A stretch of DNA of 64,000 nt from Alkalicoccobacillus porphyridii (GTDB lineage: Bacteria > Bacillota > Bacilli > Bacillales > Bacillaceae_D): the NCBI RefSeq assembly GCF_007293315.1, contig NZ_VLXZ01000001.1, positions 372,001-436,000 of the forward strand. Reading direction: 5' to 3'. A program made the position numbers and the translations under genes. The stretch's first letter is position 1; every line of letters begins with the position of its first letter. Positions 27,305 through 36,373 of the stretch are shown here, one piece after another. The notes beneath the pieces were generated by a model that was not told where the DNA came from, made no database searches, and saw only the letters and a program-made list of their open reading frames with translations.

Positions 27305-28150
27305 TTAATGCGGCTCTTTAAATCCTTCTCCAAGGACTTCTGTTGCATTCGACACTATGACAAAAGCGGTAGGATCCGCAAGGCGAACGACTTCTTTTAG
27401 CTTTGTTACTTCAGTTTGATTGACTACGCACATAAGCACGGGTCTTTCTTCATTAGTATAGCCGCCATATCCACTTAATTTTGTAACACCACGATCAATA
27501 TCTCGGATAATATATTCTTTCACAACTTCTTCTTTTTTTGAGATGATGTATGCTATTTTTGCGTAGCCAAAGCCCATTTGCACGATATCAATCGTTTTCC
27601 CTGTGACAAAGAGGGAAATTAACGCATATAGAGCCAGCTCCATCCCAAACACAACAGCTGATGAAATGACAACAAGCCCATCTATTAATGCAACACAAAA
27701 ACCGGCAGTGAGCCCTGTATATTTCTGTAAGATCTGTGCAGCAAGATCTGTTCCTCCAGTGCTAGCTCTTGCTTTAAAGGCAAGTCCTAATCCAGCTCCT
27801 ACTCCAATACCACCGAACAGTGCTCCTAAAAGAGGGTCTGTAAATCCTACATCCCAATCTCGCGTTAAAAAAACTACCAATGGCAAAAAAAGTGTTCCGG
27901 CAAGGGTCTTTGTACCATAATTAAGTCCGCCCAGCAAAATAAGCCCAGCTAGAAATAATGGAATGTTAAACGCCCATTGAATATATGCCGGCTCTATACC
28001 TGTGAGACTCGTTAGAATGGTACTAATACCACTAACTCCACCTGGTGCAATTTGATTAGGTAGCAAAAACAAATTAAACGCTATCGCTACAATAGCAGAG
28101 CCCGTTAAAATATATAGGTAATCTATAAGCTTTCGTTGTACCGAATTCAT
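27305..28150 (-). CDS. YitT-family membrane protein (YvjA-like)
   Basis: 281 aa with five to six helices in the first ~190 residues (GSAIVAIAFNLFLLPNQIAPGGVSGIS at the start, then GGIGVGAGLGLAFKARASTGGTD) and a C-terminal soluble DUF2179 domain (~220-275, GVTKLSGYGGYTNEERPVLMCVV; key residues GYGGY). This is the YitT family, of unsettled function. Its place between prfB and ftsE matches B. subtilis yvjA. The gene precedes a 1.3-kb non-coding stretch. Confidence 0.85.
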   Translation of the reverse strand: MNSVQRKLIDYLYILTGSAIVAIAFNLFLLPNQIAPGGVSGISTILTSLTGIEPAYIQWAFNIPLFLAGLILLGGLNYGTKTLAGTLFLPLVVFLTRDWDVGFTDPLLGALFGGIGVGAGLGLAFKARASTGGTDLAAQILQKYTGLTAGFCVALIDGLVVISSAVVFGMELALYALISLFVTGKTIDIVQMGFGYAKIAYIISKKEEVVKEYIIRDIDRGVTKLSGYGGYTNEERPVLMCVVNQTEVTKLKEVVRLADPTAFVIVSNATEVLGEGFKEPH

Positions 28151-28364
28151 GTTGCTGCTCCTTCTATATGTATCACATAATTATTAAAAGTCCGAAAGTA
28201 GTATAGCATTGCCTACTAGAGCTGTAAACGCGCCTTTGGTGACGCGTTAGCATGGTAGTGTATTACTAGTTTCACCAAACACTCCGAAAATCAGACAGAA
28301 GTAAGAGTGACAACCTCTTCAATTTCAGCCTGTCACTGTTATTCCATAGTGAACGGCTACCCAT

Positions 28365-28835
28365 TTATGCGTAAATGAATCTAAGGTTTTATGAATAGAG
28401 GTCTGCTCATGATTCGTTCTTCGTCCGTCGCTCCCAAAATAGGGGGGACACTTACCGCGGGAAGGTAATGAGCTAACCCGACTCCGTCGATTTATCTCAA
28501 TGAACCTCTACATCGTGGTCACTGAAAAGTCATGTGAAAATGAGCTGAATGGCGCCGCTACAGGAGAACCCTACGCTTTCCGCGGGAACGGCCTCAGCCC
28601 TTGAAGTGGAAGGGCGCCACTTCAATGTCTTCAGACGCGTTCTGTTCCGCAGGAGTCTTCGGGTTCTCCTTCCGCTATGTTCTGACTTAACCAATTGATG
28701 AAGGTTTACAGTCTTAAAAAGCTTCTTTTTCAGTGCGCTCCTTTTTATCCCGTAGATGTCGGCCCTCCTATTTTGTTCGCTTATTTTAGATAAGCATTGA
28801 GATGATTATTTTTACAATAATAAGGACTTGACCAG
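28365..28835. repeat. Dispersed element copy 1, with inverted core
   Basis: Left flank (28365-28520) and right flank (TTTTACAATAATAAGGACTT, ends ~28835) match those of copy 2 at 35853-36238 in the same orientation. The core (28520-28735) matches copy 2 only as its reverse complement. The core is bounded by inverted repeats CACTGAAAAG (28520-28529) and CTTTTTCAGTG (28725-28735). Inside, GGAGAACCC (28563-28571) pairs with GGGTTCTCC (28661-28669). Confidence 0.85.
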
Positions 28836-28943
28836 ACTCGTGCTTGCCCGTAGGAGCAGGATTCTAGGATTCTGGCTACTCTAATTAAGTGTTACTCACT
28901 TCAGGTTAAGTTTCAGGTTAATACATGTAGACGCTGAATACGT

Positions 28944-29116
28944 CAGTTCACCGCCCGCCCGCGGTTACGTGCTCTATCCAGGGAGCGACGCCGAAGTCCT
29001 AATCATAAGACCATACTCCATAACTAATAGTAACTTGTTAGCATAAGCTTTGAAAACCGCAATCATACCAAAGCTAAATTCCACATAAACTTAACCCTCC
29101 CCCCTCAGCGGACGGG
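28944..29116. repeat. Direct repeat copy B1
   Basis: Matches 29181-29355 with an offset of about 237 bp. Shared landmarks are GCCCGCCC, TATCCAGGGAGCG, CGCCGAAG, CATAAG and ATCATACCAAAGCTA. Confidence 0.75.
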
Positions 29117-29215
29117 ATAGGGGCCGACTCCTAAGGGATTTACGGGCAGAGTTGAAATGAACTGGCGCCAGCCAGTTTAGTTCAACGCCCGCCCTAGGAA
29201 AGCGTGCCCCTATCC
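29115..29215. repeat. 101-nt GC-rich hairpin
   Basis: Nested pairing arms: GGATAGGGGC / GCCCCTATCC at the base, then CTAAGGG / CCCTAG, CGGGC / GCCCG, GTTGAA / TTCAAC and AACTGGC / GCCAGTT around a GCCA loop. The ACTCCT and GGAAAGCG landmarks resemble those in the core of the dispersed element (copies 1 and 2), so the families are probably related. Confidence 0.8.
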
Positions 29216-29355
29216 AGGGAGCGGCGCCGAAGCCTCCTTCATAAGGTCATACACCGTAACTAGTGCAAGTGATAGCTAATCAGACTTTTAAAACTGCGAT
29301 CATACCAAAGCTATACCCCCTCAAATAACATGATCCTCTCCCTAAGCAGATGGAA
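29181..29355. repeat. Direct repeat copy B2
   Basis: Second copy of the B1 sequence; its first 35 bp are the 3' arm of the 101-nt hairpin. For B1 the corresponding 5' arm is not recognisable. Confidence 0.75.
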
Positions 29356-29403
29356 TACCTAGAGGGAGAAAGTGCAGAAGCTCTATATATAGAAGGACTC
29401 CAT

Positions 29404-29444
29404 TAAAAAAAGCCTGTCGACACTTATACTTTGTCGACAGACTC
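29404..29444 (-). terminator. Terminator of the secA-prfB operon
   Basis: AGCCTGTCGACA / TGTCGACAGACT with a 9-nt loop; minus strand ends TTTTTTTA. Confidence 0.9.
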
Positions 29445-29450
29445 AACATT

Positions 29451-30555
29451 TTATAGAGCTAAGCTTGAACGAAGGTATGCATCAATAAATGGATCAATGT
29501 CGCCGTCCATAACCGAGCTAGTGTTACCTATCTCATGGTTTGTGCGATGATCCTTAACCATACTGTACGGATGGAAAACATACGAACGAATTTGGCTTCC
29601 CCAGCCAATGTCTTTCTGTTCTCCTCTAATTTCAGCAAGTTCCTGCTGCTGTTCTTCAATCTTAAGCTGATATAGCTTGGCTTTCATCATCTTCATGGCT
29701 TGTTCACGGTTTTTAATCTGAGAACGTTCATTTTGGCAGGTAACCACCGTGTTTGTGGGTAAGTGGGTAATTCGAACAGCTGAATCCGTTGTATTGATAT
29801 GCTGACCTCCTGCCCCGCTTGCCCTATACGTGTCTACCTTTAAATCCTCTGTGTTAATCTCAATCTCTACATTCTCATCTAATTCAGGCATGATTTCACA
29901 AGAAACAAAGGAGGTATGTCTGCGTCCTGAAGAGTCAAAAGGAGAAATTCGCACAAGACGATGAACTCCCTTTTCAGCTTTTAAATACCCGTACGCATTA
30001 TGGCCCTTGATTAAAAGAGTGACACTTTTCACCCCAGCTTCATCACCAGGCAAATAGTTCATTGTTTCTACTTTAAAGCCTTTTTTCTCCGCCCATCTTG
30101 TGTACATCCGTAATAGCATGGAGGCCCAGTCCTGTGACTCTGTTCCGCCTGCGCCCGGGTGTAGTTCAAGGATGGCATTATTCCGGTCATAAGGCTCACT
30201 TAATAAAAGATGAAGCTCGAATTGGTCAATATCTTTGATGAGCTGAGTTACACCTGACGCAAGCTCCACTTCAAGCTCTTTGTCGCCTTCTTCTTTTACT
30301 AATTCATAGGAAACCTCAAGATCCTCATACGTAGTTTCCATTGCAAGGAATTTATCTACCTGTTCCTTTAATCCATTTGATTCATTAATAACCGATTGAG
30401 CAGCATCTTGATCATTCCAAAATTCAGGATCTGTCATTTTCTCTTCAAGTTCAGCAATTCGCTCTTGCTTTTCATCTAAGTCAAAGTGACCCCCTAAAGT
30501 CTACAATACGCTTCTCAATTAAAGCCAACTCTTGCTTGATTTCCGTCATGTCCAT
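29451..30555 (-). CDS. prfB: Peptide chain release factor 2, with programmed +1 frameshift
   Basis: RF2 recognises UGA and UAA stop codons. The coding sequence is in two frames: codons 1-24 from ATG 30555 down to CTT at 30484-30486, then an in-frame TGA, then a +1 shift to GAC at 30480-30482 and on to 29451, giving 367 aa. The N-terminus reads [21 protein letters not shown], like B. subtilis RF2. The SPF stop-recognition tripeptide lies in [15 protein letters not shown] and the catalytic GGQ in [16 protein letters not shown] lies 10 nt before ATG 30555. It is 35 nt after secA, with which it is probably co-transcribed. Confidence 0.96.
30480..30495 (-). promoter_or_regulatory. RF2 autoregulatory frameshift site
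   Basis: Minus strand AGGGGGTCACTTTGAC: an internal Shine-Dalgarno (AGGGGG), a 3-nt spacer and slippery CTT-TGA-C. Low RF2 favours slippage past UGA. Confidence 0.95.
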
Positions 30556-30590
30556 TGCTTTTTGACCCCCGCAATTACCGTACCTGAATC

Positions 30591-33113
30591 TTATTGATTT
30601 TGGCCGCAGCAATTTTTATATTTTTTTCCACTACCACAAATACACGGATCATTTCTTCCAATGACCTCGCCCTTTTGAATTGGTTTTCTTTTAGGCTTTT
30701 TACCTTCTCCATCCACACTCTGTTGTACAGCTTTTCCTTCAGCCACCTTCTGGCGCTCAAGATTTTGTTGCACTTGTGCTTTCATAATGTACATAGAAAC
30801 TTCTTCTTCAATATCAGCAATCATCGCTTCAAACATTTCAAAGCCTTCAAAACGGTATTCTCTGAGTGGATCATTTTGACCATACGCGCGTAAATGGATT
30901 CCTTGGCGTAGTTGATCCATTTGGTCAATATGATTCATCCACTTACGATCAACCGTACGAAGAAGAATAACCTTTTCAAATTCTCTCATATGCTCTGGCG
31001 TGAACTGCTCTTCTTTAGCCTTATACGCCTGAAGAACTTTTTCCGTCACAATCTCAATTACTTCTGGTGTATCCTTACCCTTTATTTCACTTTCAGTAAG
31101 CTCACCCTCGGTTAGGAGCTGCGTATTCATATAATTAGCAATGGCTGAAAGATCCCAATCCTCTTGTACTTCACTTTCAGGTGTATGAAGTGTGACAATT
31201 CGTTCAATCACAGATGTCATCATATCTTCAACGATTTTACTTAAGTTATCAGATTCCAAGAGCTCCATACGCTGCTTATAAATAATCTCACGTTGCTCTC
31301 GCATGACATCATCATATTGAAGAATCTGCTTACGAGCATCAAAGTTATTTCCTTCTACTCGTTTTTGCGCGGTTTCTACAGCTTTAGAAACAATTTTACT
31401 TTCAATTGGCTGGTCTTCTTCCATTCCTAAGCGTTCCATCATCGTTCTCATATTATCCGAACCAAAGCGGCGCATTAACTCATCTTCCATTGATAAATAG
31501 AATTGTGAAGAACCTGCATCCCCTTGACGTCCAGCACGTCCACGCAGTTGATTATCAATACGTCTACTTTCATGTCGTTCCGTACCTAATACATGTAATC
31601 CACCAAGCTCCAAGACACCTTGTCCTAGCTTAATGTCTGTACCACGACCTGCCATGTTAGTCGCAATTGTAACCGCACCTTTTTGACCAGCATTTTCAAT
31701 AATCTCAGCCTCACGCTCATGGTTTTTCGCATTAAGAACATGGTGCTGAATTCGGCGCTGTTTTAAGTACTTTGATACAAGTTCGGATGTTTCCACACTA
31801 ACTGTACCTACTAACACAGGCTGCCCTGATTTATGAAGCTCTTCTATCTGTAACACAACCGCACGGAACTTTGATTCCATGGTTTTATAAATAAGATCTG
31901 CTTTATCATCACGAGCAATCGGACGATTTGTCGGGATCACCATAACATCCATACCGTAAATATTTCTAAACTCTTCTTCTTCTGTTTTAGCTGTACCTGT
32001 CATACCAGCTAGCTTTTGGTACATTCTGAAATAGTTCTGAAAGGTAATGGATGCAAGTGTCATGCTTTCCTTTTGGATCTGCATGCCTTCCTTCGCTTCG
32101 ATCGCTTGGTGCAAACCATCGCTGTAACGACGCCCTTTCATTAAACGCCCCGTGAACTGGTCGACAATGACCACTTCACCATCTTCAATCACATAATCAG
32201 AGTCGCGTTGCATTACCACATGTGCCTTTAAAGATTGATTTAAATGATGATTAAGCTGAACGTGCTTTTGATCATAAAGGTTCTCAATACGGAAGGCTCG
32301 TTCTGCTTTATTGACACCCTCTTCCGTTAACTGAACCGTCTTCGCTTTTTCATCAAACGTATAATCTGTTTCTGCTTTCAGCATACGAATAAATGAGTTC
32401 GCCTGCACGTATAGCTGAGTAGTACGTTCCACAGAGCCAGAAATAATGAGTGGTGTTCTAGCCTCATCTACCAAGATGGAATCCACTTCATCGACAAGAG
32501 CAAAGTACAGCGGGCGCTGAACCATTTGTTCTTTAAAAAGCACCATATTATCACGCAGGTAATCAAAACCTAACTCGTTATTTGTACTATACGTAACATC
32601 CGCTGAATACGCTTCTTGCTTCTCTTCTTTGGAGAGACCTGTCTCATTTAATCCAACTTCAAGCCCTAAAAACTTAAAGATTTCTCCATACTTTTCCATA
32701 TCACGACGAGCTAAATAATTATTAACCGTGACAATATGAACTCCCTTTCCGGCAAGTGCATTTAGATATACAGCCATCGTACCGACTAGGGTTTTACCTT
32801 CACCGGTTTTCATCTCGGCAATATTTCCTTGATGAAGAGCGATGGCACCGTGAACCTGTACACGATATGGAAATTCGTTAATTACACGTCCAGCAGCTTC
32901 TCGAGAAACAGCGTAGGCTTCAACCAAAATGTCGTCTAATGTTTCACCGTCTTCTAAACGCTTTTTAAATTCGTACGTTTTATTTTGTAATTCGCTATCA
33001 GATAGCTTTTTCATATCATCTGCAAGAGCTTCGACTTTCTCAACCAAACGCTCATTTTTTTTCAGTTGCTTTTGACTTGGATCGCCAATAACTTTCTTTA
33101 ATAAACCTATCAT
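30591..33113 (-). CDS. secA: Protein translocase ATPase SecA
   Basis: 840 aa, one shorter than B. subtilis SecA. The N-terminus is [13 protein letters not shown], with GAGG 9 nt upstream; the frame is open 15 codons further but without support. Motifs in order: [10 protein letters not shown] (Walker A), [18 protein letters not shown] (DEAD-like Walker B), [23 protein letters not shown] (motif V/VI region), [11 protein letters not shown], and the C-terminal zinc SEC-C motif [16 protein letters not shown]. It drives post-translational export through SecYEG. Followed by prfB as in B. subtilis. Confidence 0.98.
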   Translation of the reverse strand: MIGLLKKVIGDPSQKQLKKNERLVEKVEALADDMKKLSDSELQNKTYEFKKRLEDGETLDDILVEAYAVSREAAGRVINEFPYRVQVHGAIALHQGNIAEMKTGEGKTLVGTMAVYLNALAGKGVHIVTVNNYLARRDMEKYGEIFKFLGLEVGLNETGLSKEEKQEAYSADVTYSTNNELGFDYLRDNMVLFKEQMVQRPLYFALVDEVDSILVDEARTPLIISGSVERTTQLYVQANSFIRMLKAETDYTFDEKAKTVQLTEEGVNKAERAFRIENLYDQKHVQLNHHLNQSLKAHVVMQRDSDYVIEDGEVVIVDQFTGRLMKGRRYSDGLHQAIEAKEGMQIQKESMTLASITFQNYFRMYQKLAGMTGTAKTEEEEFRNIYGMDVMVIPTNRPIARDDKADLIYKTMESKFRAVVLQIEELHKSGQPVLVGTVSVETSELVSKYLKQRRIQHHVLNAKNHEREAEIIENAGQKGAVTIATNMAGRGTDIKLGQGVLELGGLHVLGTERHESRRIDNQLRGRAGRQGDAGSSQFYLSMEDELMRRFGSDNMRTMMERLGMEEDQPIESKIVSKAVETAQKRVEGNNFDARKQILQYDDVMREQREIIYKQRMELLESDNLSKIVEDMMTSVIERIVTLHTPESEVQEDWDLSAIANYMNTQLLTEGELTESEIKGKDTPEVIEIVTEKVLQAYKAKEEQFTPEHMREFEKVILLRTVDRKWMNHIDQMDQLRQGIHLRAYGQNDPLREYRFEGFEMFEAMIADIEEEVSMYIMKAQVQQNLERQKVAEGKAVQQSVDGEGKKPKRKPIQKGEVIGRNDPCICGSGKKYKNCCGQNQ

Positions 33114-33237
33114 GGAACTCGTCCTCTCTTCCTTTGCCCTACTAAATGTAATAGGCACCTACACACTACTTAATGCCCATTTTATCAGTTTAAACGGAGC
33201 CTTACAAGATGAAGCAGCACTTCGACATCGATTGTCA

Positions 33238-33279
33238 AGAGAAAAAAGAGCACGGGATCATCCGCACTCTTTTCTCTCG
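33238..33279 (-). terminator. Terminator of hpf
   Basis: GAGAAAAAAGAGCACGG and its complement CCGCACTCTTTTCTCTC form a long stem; minus strand gives CTCTTTTTTCTC. Confidence 0.8.
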
Positions 33280-33286
33280 ACTATTA

Positions 33287-33847
33287 TTAGGCCTCTGGCT
33301 CAATCAAACCGTATTTTCCATCTTTACGACGATAAACTACATTTGTGTCTCCGCCTTCTGCGTTGGAAAAAACAAAGAAATTATGACCTAGCATGTCCAT
33401 TTGAAGAATAGCCTCTTCGGCATCCATTGGTTTTAAATTAAAACGCTTTGTCCGAACCACTTCTAGATCATCATCCTCAGGTTCAACTTCCTCAGAACCT
33501 TCAAGTGGCTCAAGTTCATTTTTAAACATATATTTCAGACTGCCTTCTTGTCTGAATTTACGATTTACTTTTGTTTTGTGTTTACGAATTTGCCGTTCGA
33601 GCTTTTCAATGACTCTGTCAATAGCTGCGTACATATCGGAGTGGGTTTCCTCTCCACGCAATAAGAGCTGTGGCATTGGAATGGTAACCTCAACACCTTG
33701 TTGGCTGTTAATCACTGATAGCTTGACATTGACATCCGCAACCGGAGTTGTGTCAAAATAACGCTCAAGCTTGCCTACCTTTTTTTCAACGTAGTCACGA
33801 AGAGCTGGAGTTACTTCGATGTTCTCACCACGAATATTATAATTCAT
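33287..33847 (-). CDS. hpf: Ribosome hibernation promoting factor, long form
   Basis: 186 aa. The N-terminal S30AE domain (1-100: MNYNIRGENIEVTPALRDYVEKKVGKLE; key residues VTPALRDYV) binds the 30S decoding region. An acidic linker (~118-132) follows, then the C-terminal dimerisation domain with AEEAILQMDMLGHNFFVFSNAE (core EEAILQMDMLGH) and GLIEP. The long form pairs two 70S ribosomes into 100S particles. GGAGGCG lies 7 nt before the ATG. Position next to secA as B. subtilis yvyD. Confidence 0.96.
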   Translation of the reverse strand: MNYNIRGENIEVTPALRDYVEKKVGKLERYFDTTPVADVNVKLSVINSQQGVEVTIPMPQLLLRGEETHSDMYAAIDRVIEKLERQIRKHKTKVNRKFRQEGSLKYMFKNELEPLEGSEEVEPEDDDLEVVRTKRFNLKPMDAEEAILQMDMLGHNFFVFSNAEGGDTNVVYRRKDGKYGLIEPEA

Positions 33848-33935
33848 TAAGAACGCCTCCTTTATATGTATAGATTAACATATTCCCTTAACAATTGCTC
33901 TTATAAACCTATTTTTATCTTTATATTTTTACAAA

Positions 33936-33967
33936 ATAAAAAAACCTGCTCGAGAGCAGGTTTTTAA
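33936..33967 (-). terminator. Terminator of the cold-shock gene
   Basis: AACCTGCT-CGAG-AGCAGGTT with a minus-strand T-run of seven. Confidence 0.88.
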
Positions 33968-34008
33968 TTATTTAGCCATTATTCATTTCCTAAACCCAGG
34001 AATGTGAA

Positions 34009-34206
34009 TTAAAGCTTTTCGACGTTTGAAGCTTGAGGTCCACGAGCACCTTCAACGATTTCGAACTCAACTTCTTGACCTTCGTCAAGAGATTTGAAAC
34101 CTTCTGAGTTGATTGCTGAGAAGTGTACGAATACGTCATCCCCATCTTCACGTTCGATGAAACCAAAACCTTTTTCTGCGTTGAACCATTTTACTTTTCC
34201 TTGCAT
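34009..34206 (-). CDS. Cold shock protein, CspA family
   Basis: 65 aa OB-fold RNA chaperone. RNP1 KGFGFI (~12-17) and RNP2 VFVHFSAI (~26-33) are intact, and GPQASNV closes the domain. AGGGAATG lies before the ATG. The family member (CspB, C or D) cannot be told apart by eye. In B. subtilis the fli/secA region lacks a csp gene at this exact spot. The upstream ~140 bp could be a cold-responsive leader, not demonstrated here. Confidence 0.95.
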   Translation of the reverse strand: MQGKVKWFNAEKGFGFIEREDGDDVFVHFSAINSEGFKSLDEGQEVEFEIVEGARGPQASNVEKL

Positions 34207-34603
34207 GCTTCACATTCCCTTCGTAACTTAATTCATGTGGTCTTTCCACGTTTTAAATATATCAGTGCAGTATATTAATGTCAAACGCTTCACTTTACGT
34301 GTGCTCGTCAAAGTTTGATGATTTCTGACGATTCATATCACCTTATTTGTTAACGCTTTCTTTTAAATCAAGGGTTTACGTAGGTTTTTTGATTTCTTTA
34401 GAGTGTGTTTATATTTATCAAAAATTGTCGAAAGATTTTCAAAGATTGTTAGATTTTAAGGTTGAAAATATTAATTGGTTTATAATGGGTCTGATTAATA
34501 TTATATTCCATGTTACAAAATGGTTTCATTTTCTAAAGATTAGGGAATCAGTGACAACTGGTGTGTATATTTTTTTGTATTTTACAACGGGGAGTGATTT
34601 TGC
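34207..34603. other. 397-bp AT-rich divergent intergenic region
   Basis: Contains the leaders of the csp gene (minus) and the lipoprotein gene (plus). A weak -10-like TATAAT is visible near 34481-34486. A plus-strand frame at 34347-34607 looks accidental. No repeats seen. Confidence 0.6.
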
Positions 34604-35569
34604 TTGAAGAAAGTAAAATGGTTAACAGTCGGGTTAGTTTGTACAGTGGCACTTGTTGCATGCGGGAATGAAGATGCTTCGACTGAAGAGGCAAATGATA
34701 CAGAAACAACTGAATCATCTAGTCCAGAAGAATCTACAGAGGTAGACACGGGAGACTCGGAAGAAACGGGAGAAGAAGTGAGTAATGAAAATGATGCTCA
34801 CACGATTCTGGAGCAGTCTATTGCGGCAATGGAAGATGTGAACAGCTTCAGTATGGAAATGAACACAGAGCAGACTATAGAGATGGATGGCGAAGAGCCA
34901 ATGCTAACGACCTCCTCTGTTACAATGGATGGCGTACAGGATCCGTTATCTTTTTATCAATTAATTGTTTCATCAGATCCTTCTTCTGGTGAAACATTTG
35001 AAATGGAGCAATACTATGTAGATGGCGTCATTTACATGCAAGACCCTATTGATGATCAATGGATGATGATGTCTGGAGACGTATTAGGAATGGATGATCT
35101 TGAAGACTTAGAAATGTCACCAGAGGATCAGTTAGACGTTCTGATGGATTTTGCAGAAGAAATCACTGTTGAAGATGAGGGCGATCGCTACGCATTAACT
35201 ATTAACGGATCTGGGGATGAATTGATGGAGTTGGCTAGAGAATTAGCTAATGCCGAATCAGACCCTTCTATGCAAGATGATATGGACCAGATTTTTGAAG
35301 GAACAGAGATTAGTAAACTGGATTACGTTCTATATATAAATAAAGAGACGTACTACCAAGAGGAAATGCATATGGAGCTAGAAATGACTATGGAAGCAGA
35401 AGGTGAAACCATTACCATTAGTCAAGTATCTGATAGCCTATTTTCTGGTTTTAATGAGCTTGAAGAAATCGTTGTCCCTGATGACATTCTAGAAAACGCT
35501 GAAGAAATTTCTGAAGAAGAGATGGGTGCAATTGAAGGCGAATTTGAAATGGAAGAAGACGATCAATAA
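34604..35569 (+). CDS. Acidic lipoprotein, DUF6612/LolA-like
   Basis: 321 aa from a TTG start with GGGGAG 9 nt upstream. The signal sequence KWLTVGLVCTVALVAC ends in a lipobox (LVAC), so Cys ~20 is lipidated. A disordered Glu/Ser/Thr-rich linker (~24-62) precedes a domain that begins AHTILEQSIAAMEDVNSFSMEMN (core IAAMEDVNSFSMEM), has the GxIYMQDP strand and ends in a very acidic tail. This resembles a LolA-like domain family of Bacillus lipoproteins often annotated DUF6612; the assignment is from memory. Single-gene unit with its own terminator. Confidence 0.75.
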   Translation: MKKVKWLTVGLVCTVALVACGNEDASTEEANDTETTESSSPEESTEVDTGDSEETGEEVSNENDAHTILEQSIAAMEDVNSFSMEMNTEQTIEMDGEEPMLTTSSVTMDGVQDPLSFYQLIVSSDPSSGETFEMEQYYVDGVIYMQDPIDDQWMMMSGDVLGMDDLEDLEMSPEDQLDVLMDFAEEITVEDEGDRYALTINGSGDELMELARELANAESDPSMQDDMDQIFEGTEISKLDYVLYINKETYYQEEMHMELEMTMEAEGETITISQVSDSLFSGFNELEEIVVPDDILENAEEISEEEMGAIEGEFEMEEDDQ

Positions 35570-35575
35570 TAATGT

Positions 35576-35612
35576 GAGAAACGGGCACAGGGTGTCCCGT
35601 TTCTTTTTTTGT
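35576..35612 (+). terminator. Terminator of the lipoprotein gene
   Basis: GAAACGGG / CCCGTTTC stem, then TTTTTTT. Confidence 0.9.
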
Positions 35613-35651
35613 GTGCATGTTGTGGTGCTAGTGTAGTGACTAGGTGGCCGA

Positions 35652-35832
35652 CTTCTTGGTAATGAACATATCTTTCTTTATTATGGCCTCATCTTTCTTA
35701 GTAAGACACTCTGCCTCTTGGTTACTAGTTCATTCTTCTTTGTAATACAGATATTTTTCTTGCTATCGCTTGTTCCTTCTTGGTAATACACCTAAAGCTC
35801 TTGTTAACCATCCCACTCTTCTGAGTAAAGTA
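35652..35832. repeat. Decayed copy of the 62-bp repeat (array 3)
   Basis: TTGGTA-like hexamers start at 35656, 35677, 35698, 35718, 35739, 35760, 35780, 35801 and 35822: intervals 21, 21, 20, 21, 21, 20, 21, 21. This is the same subrepeat rhythm as the intact arrays, though the words between are heavily altered. A similar pair (36249, 36270) lies on the far side of the GC-rich element. Confidence 0.75.
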
Positions 35833-35852
35833 TCTCAGCTCTGACTGTGTCC

Positions 35853-36238
35853 AAGTTTATGTGTAAAAGAATATAAGGTTTCTATGGATAGAGGGCGGCT
35901 CAGGATTCGTTCTTTGATCGCTAAATATAGGGAGCACGCTCTCCGCGGGAGTACCTGAGCTAATCTGGCTCTGCCATCTTATCTCAATGAACCTTTTTAT
36001 CGAGGTCACTGAGAAGCAATCTTTATAAGACTGCAAACGTTCTTCAATTGTTTAAGTCAGAACGTTAGCGGAAGGGGAACCCGTAGACTCCTGCGGAACA
36101 GAACGTGTCTGAAGACATCGAAGTGGTGGTTTTCCGCTTCGAGGGCTGAGGCCGTTCCCGCGGAAAGCGTAGGGTTCCCCTGTAGCGGAGCCATTCAGCT
36201 CATTCTTAAATGACTTTTTACACAATAATAAGGACTTC
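35853..36238. repeat. Dispersed element copy 2
   Basis: Flanks match copy 1 in direct orientation (for example GATAGAGG, GATTCGTTCTT, ATCTCAATGAACCT and ACAATAATAAGGACTT). The core (36007-36224) is the reverse complement of the copy 1 core. Stem GGGGAACCC (36074-36082) / GGGTTCCCC (36172-36180). Landmarks GACTCCTGCGG and TTCCCGCGGAAAGCG resemble GC-rich intergenic repeats I recall from other Bacillaceae. Confidence 0.85.
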
Positions 36239-36244
36239 AGCTCA

Positions 36245-36275
36245 GCTCTTGGTTAACCGCTCAACTTTCTTGCTC
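36245..36275. repeat. Short relic of the 62-bp repeat
   Basis: GCTCTTGGTTAACC and TTTCTTGCTC, with key hexamers 21 bp apart, directly after the dispersed element. Confidence 0.5.
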
Positions 36276-36288
36276 GCTACAACAATCA

Positions 36289-36340
36289 TAAAAAAAGCTT
36301 GCCAACATTCTCGTTTAACAAGAATAAGTTGGCAAGCAGA
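36289..36340 (-). terminator. Terminator of the fliD-fliS-fliT unit
   Basis: Long stem GCTTGCCAAC / GTTGGCAAGC extended by ATTCT / AGAAT; minus strand ends TTTTTTTATG. Confidence 0.9.
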
Positions 36341-36373
36341 ATCAGCATCATCACTTATTATGCCGTATCCTTT

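Larger units (their letters stand above)
28151..29403. other. 1.25-kb non-coding region filled with GC-rich repeats
   Basis: No supportable gene. It holds a first GC-rich hairpin element with flanks (28365-28835), a 170-bp direct repeat pair (28944-29116 and 29181-29355) and a 101-nt hairpin (29115-29215). The pieces in between (28151-28364, 28836-28943) show nothing I can name. Confidence 0.8.

Noticed and set aside
28151-29403. Possible insertion sequence or transposase remnant in the long gap
   Set aside because: No coding remnant of a transposase and no target duplication that I can see; content is hairpins and direct repeats.
34347-34607. 86-codon plus-strand frame before the lipoprotein gene
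   Set aside because: AT-rich, Phe/Ile/Tyr-heavy, no SD, overlaps the lipoprotein start; typical of random frames in AT-rich leaders.
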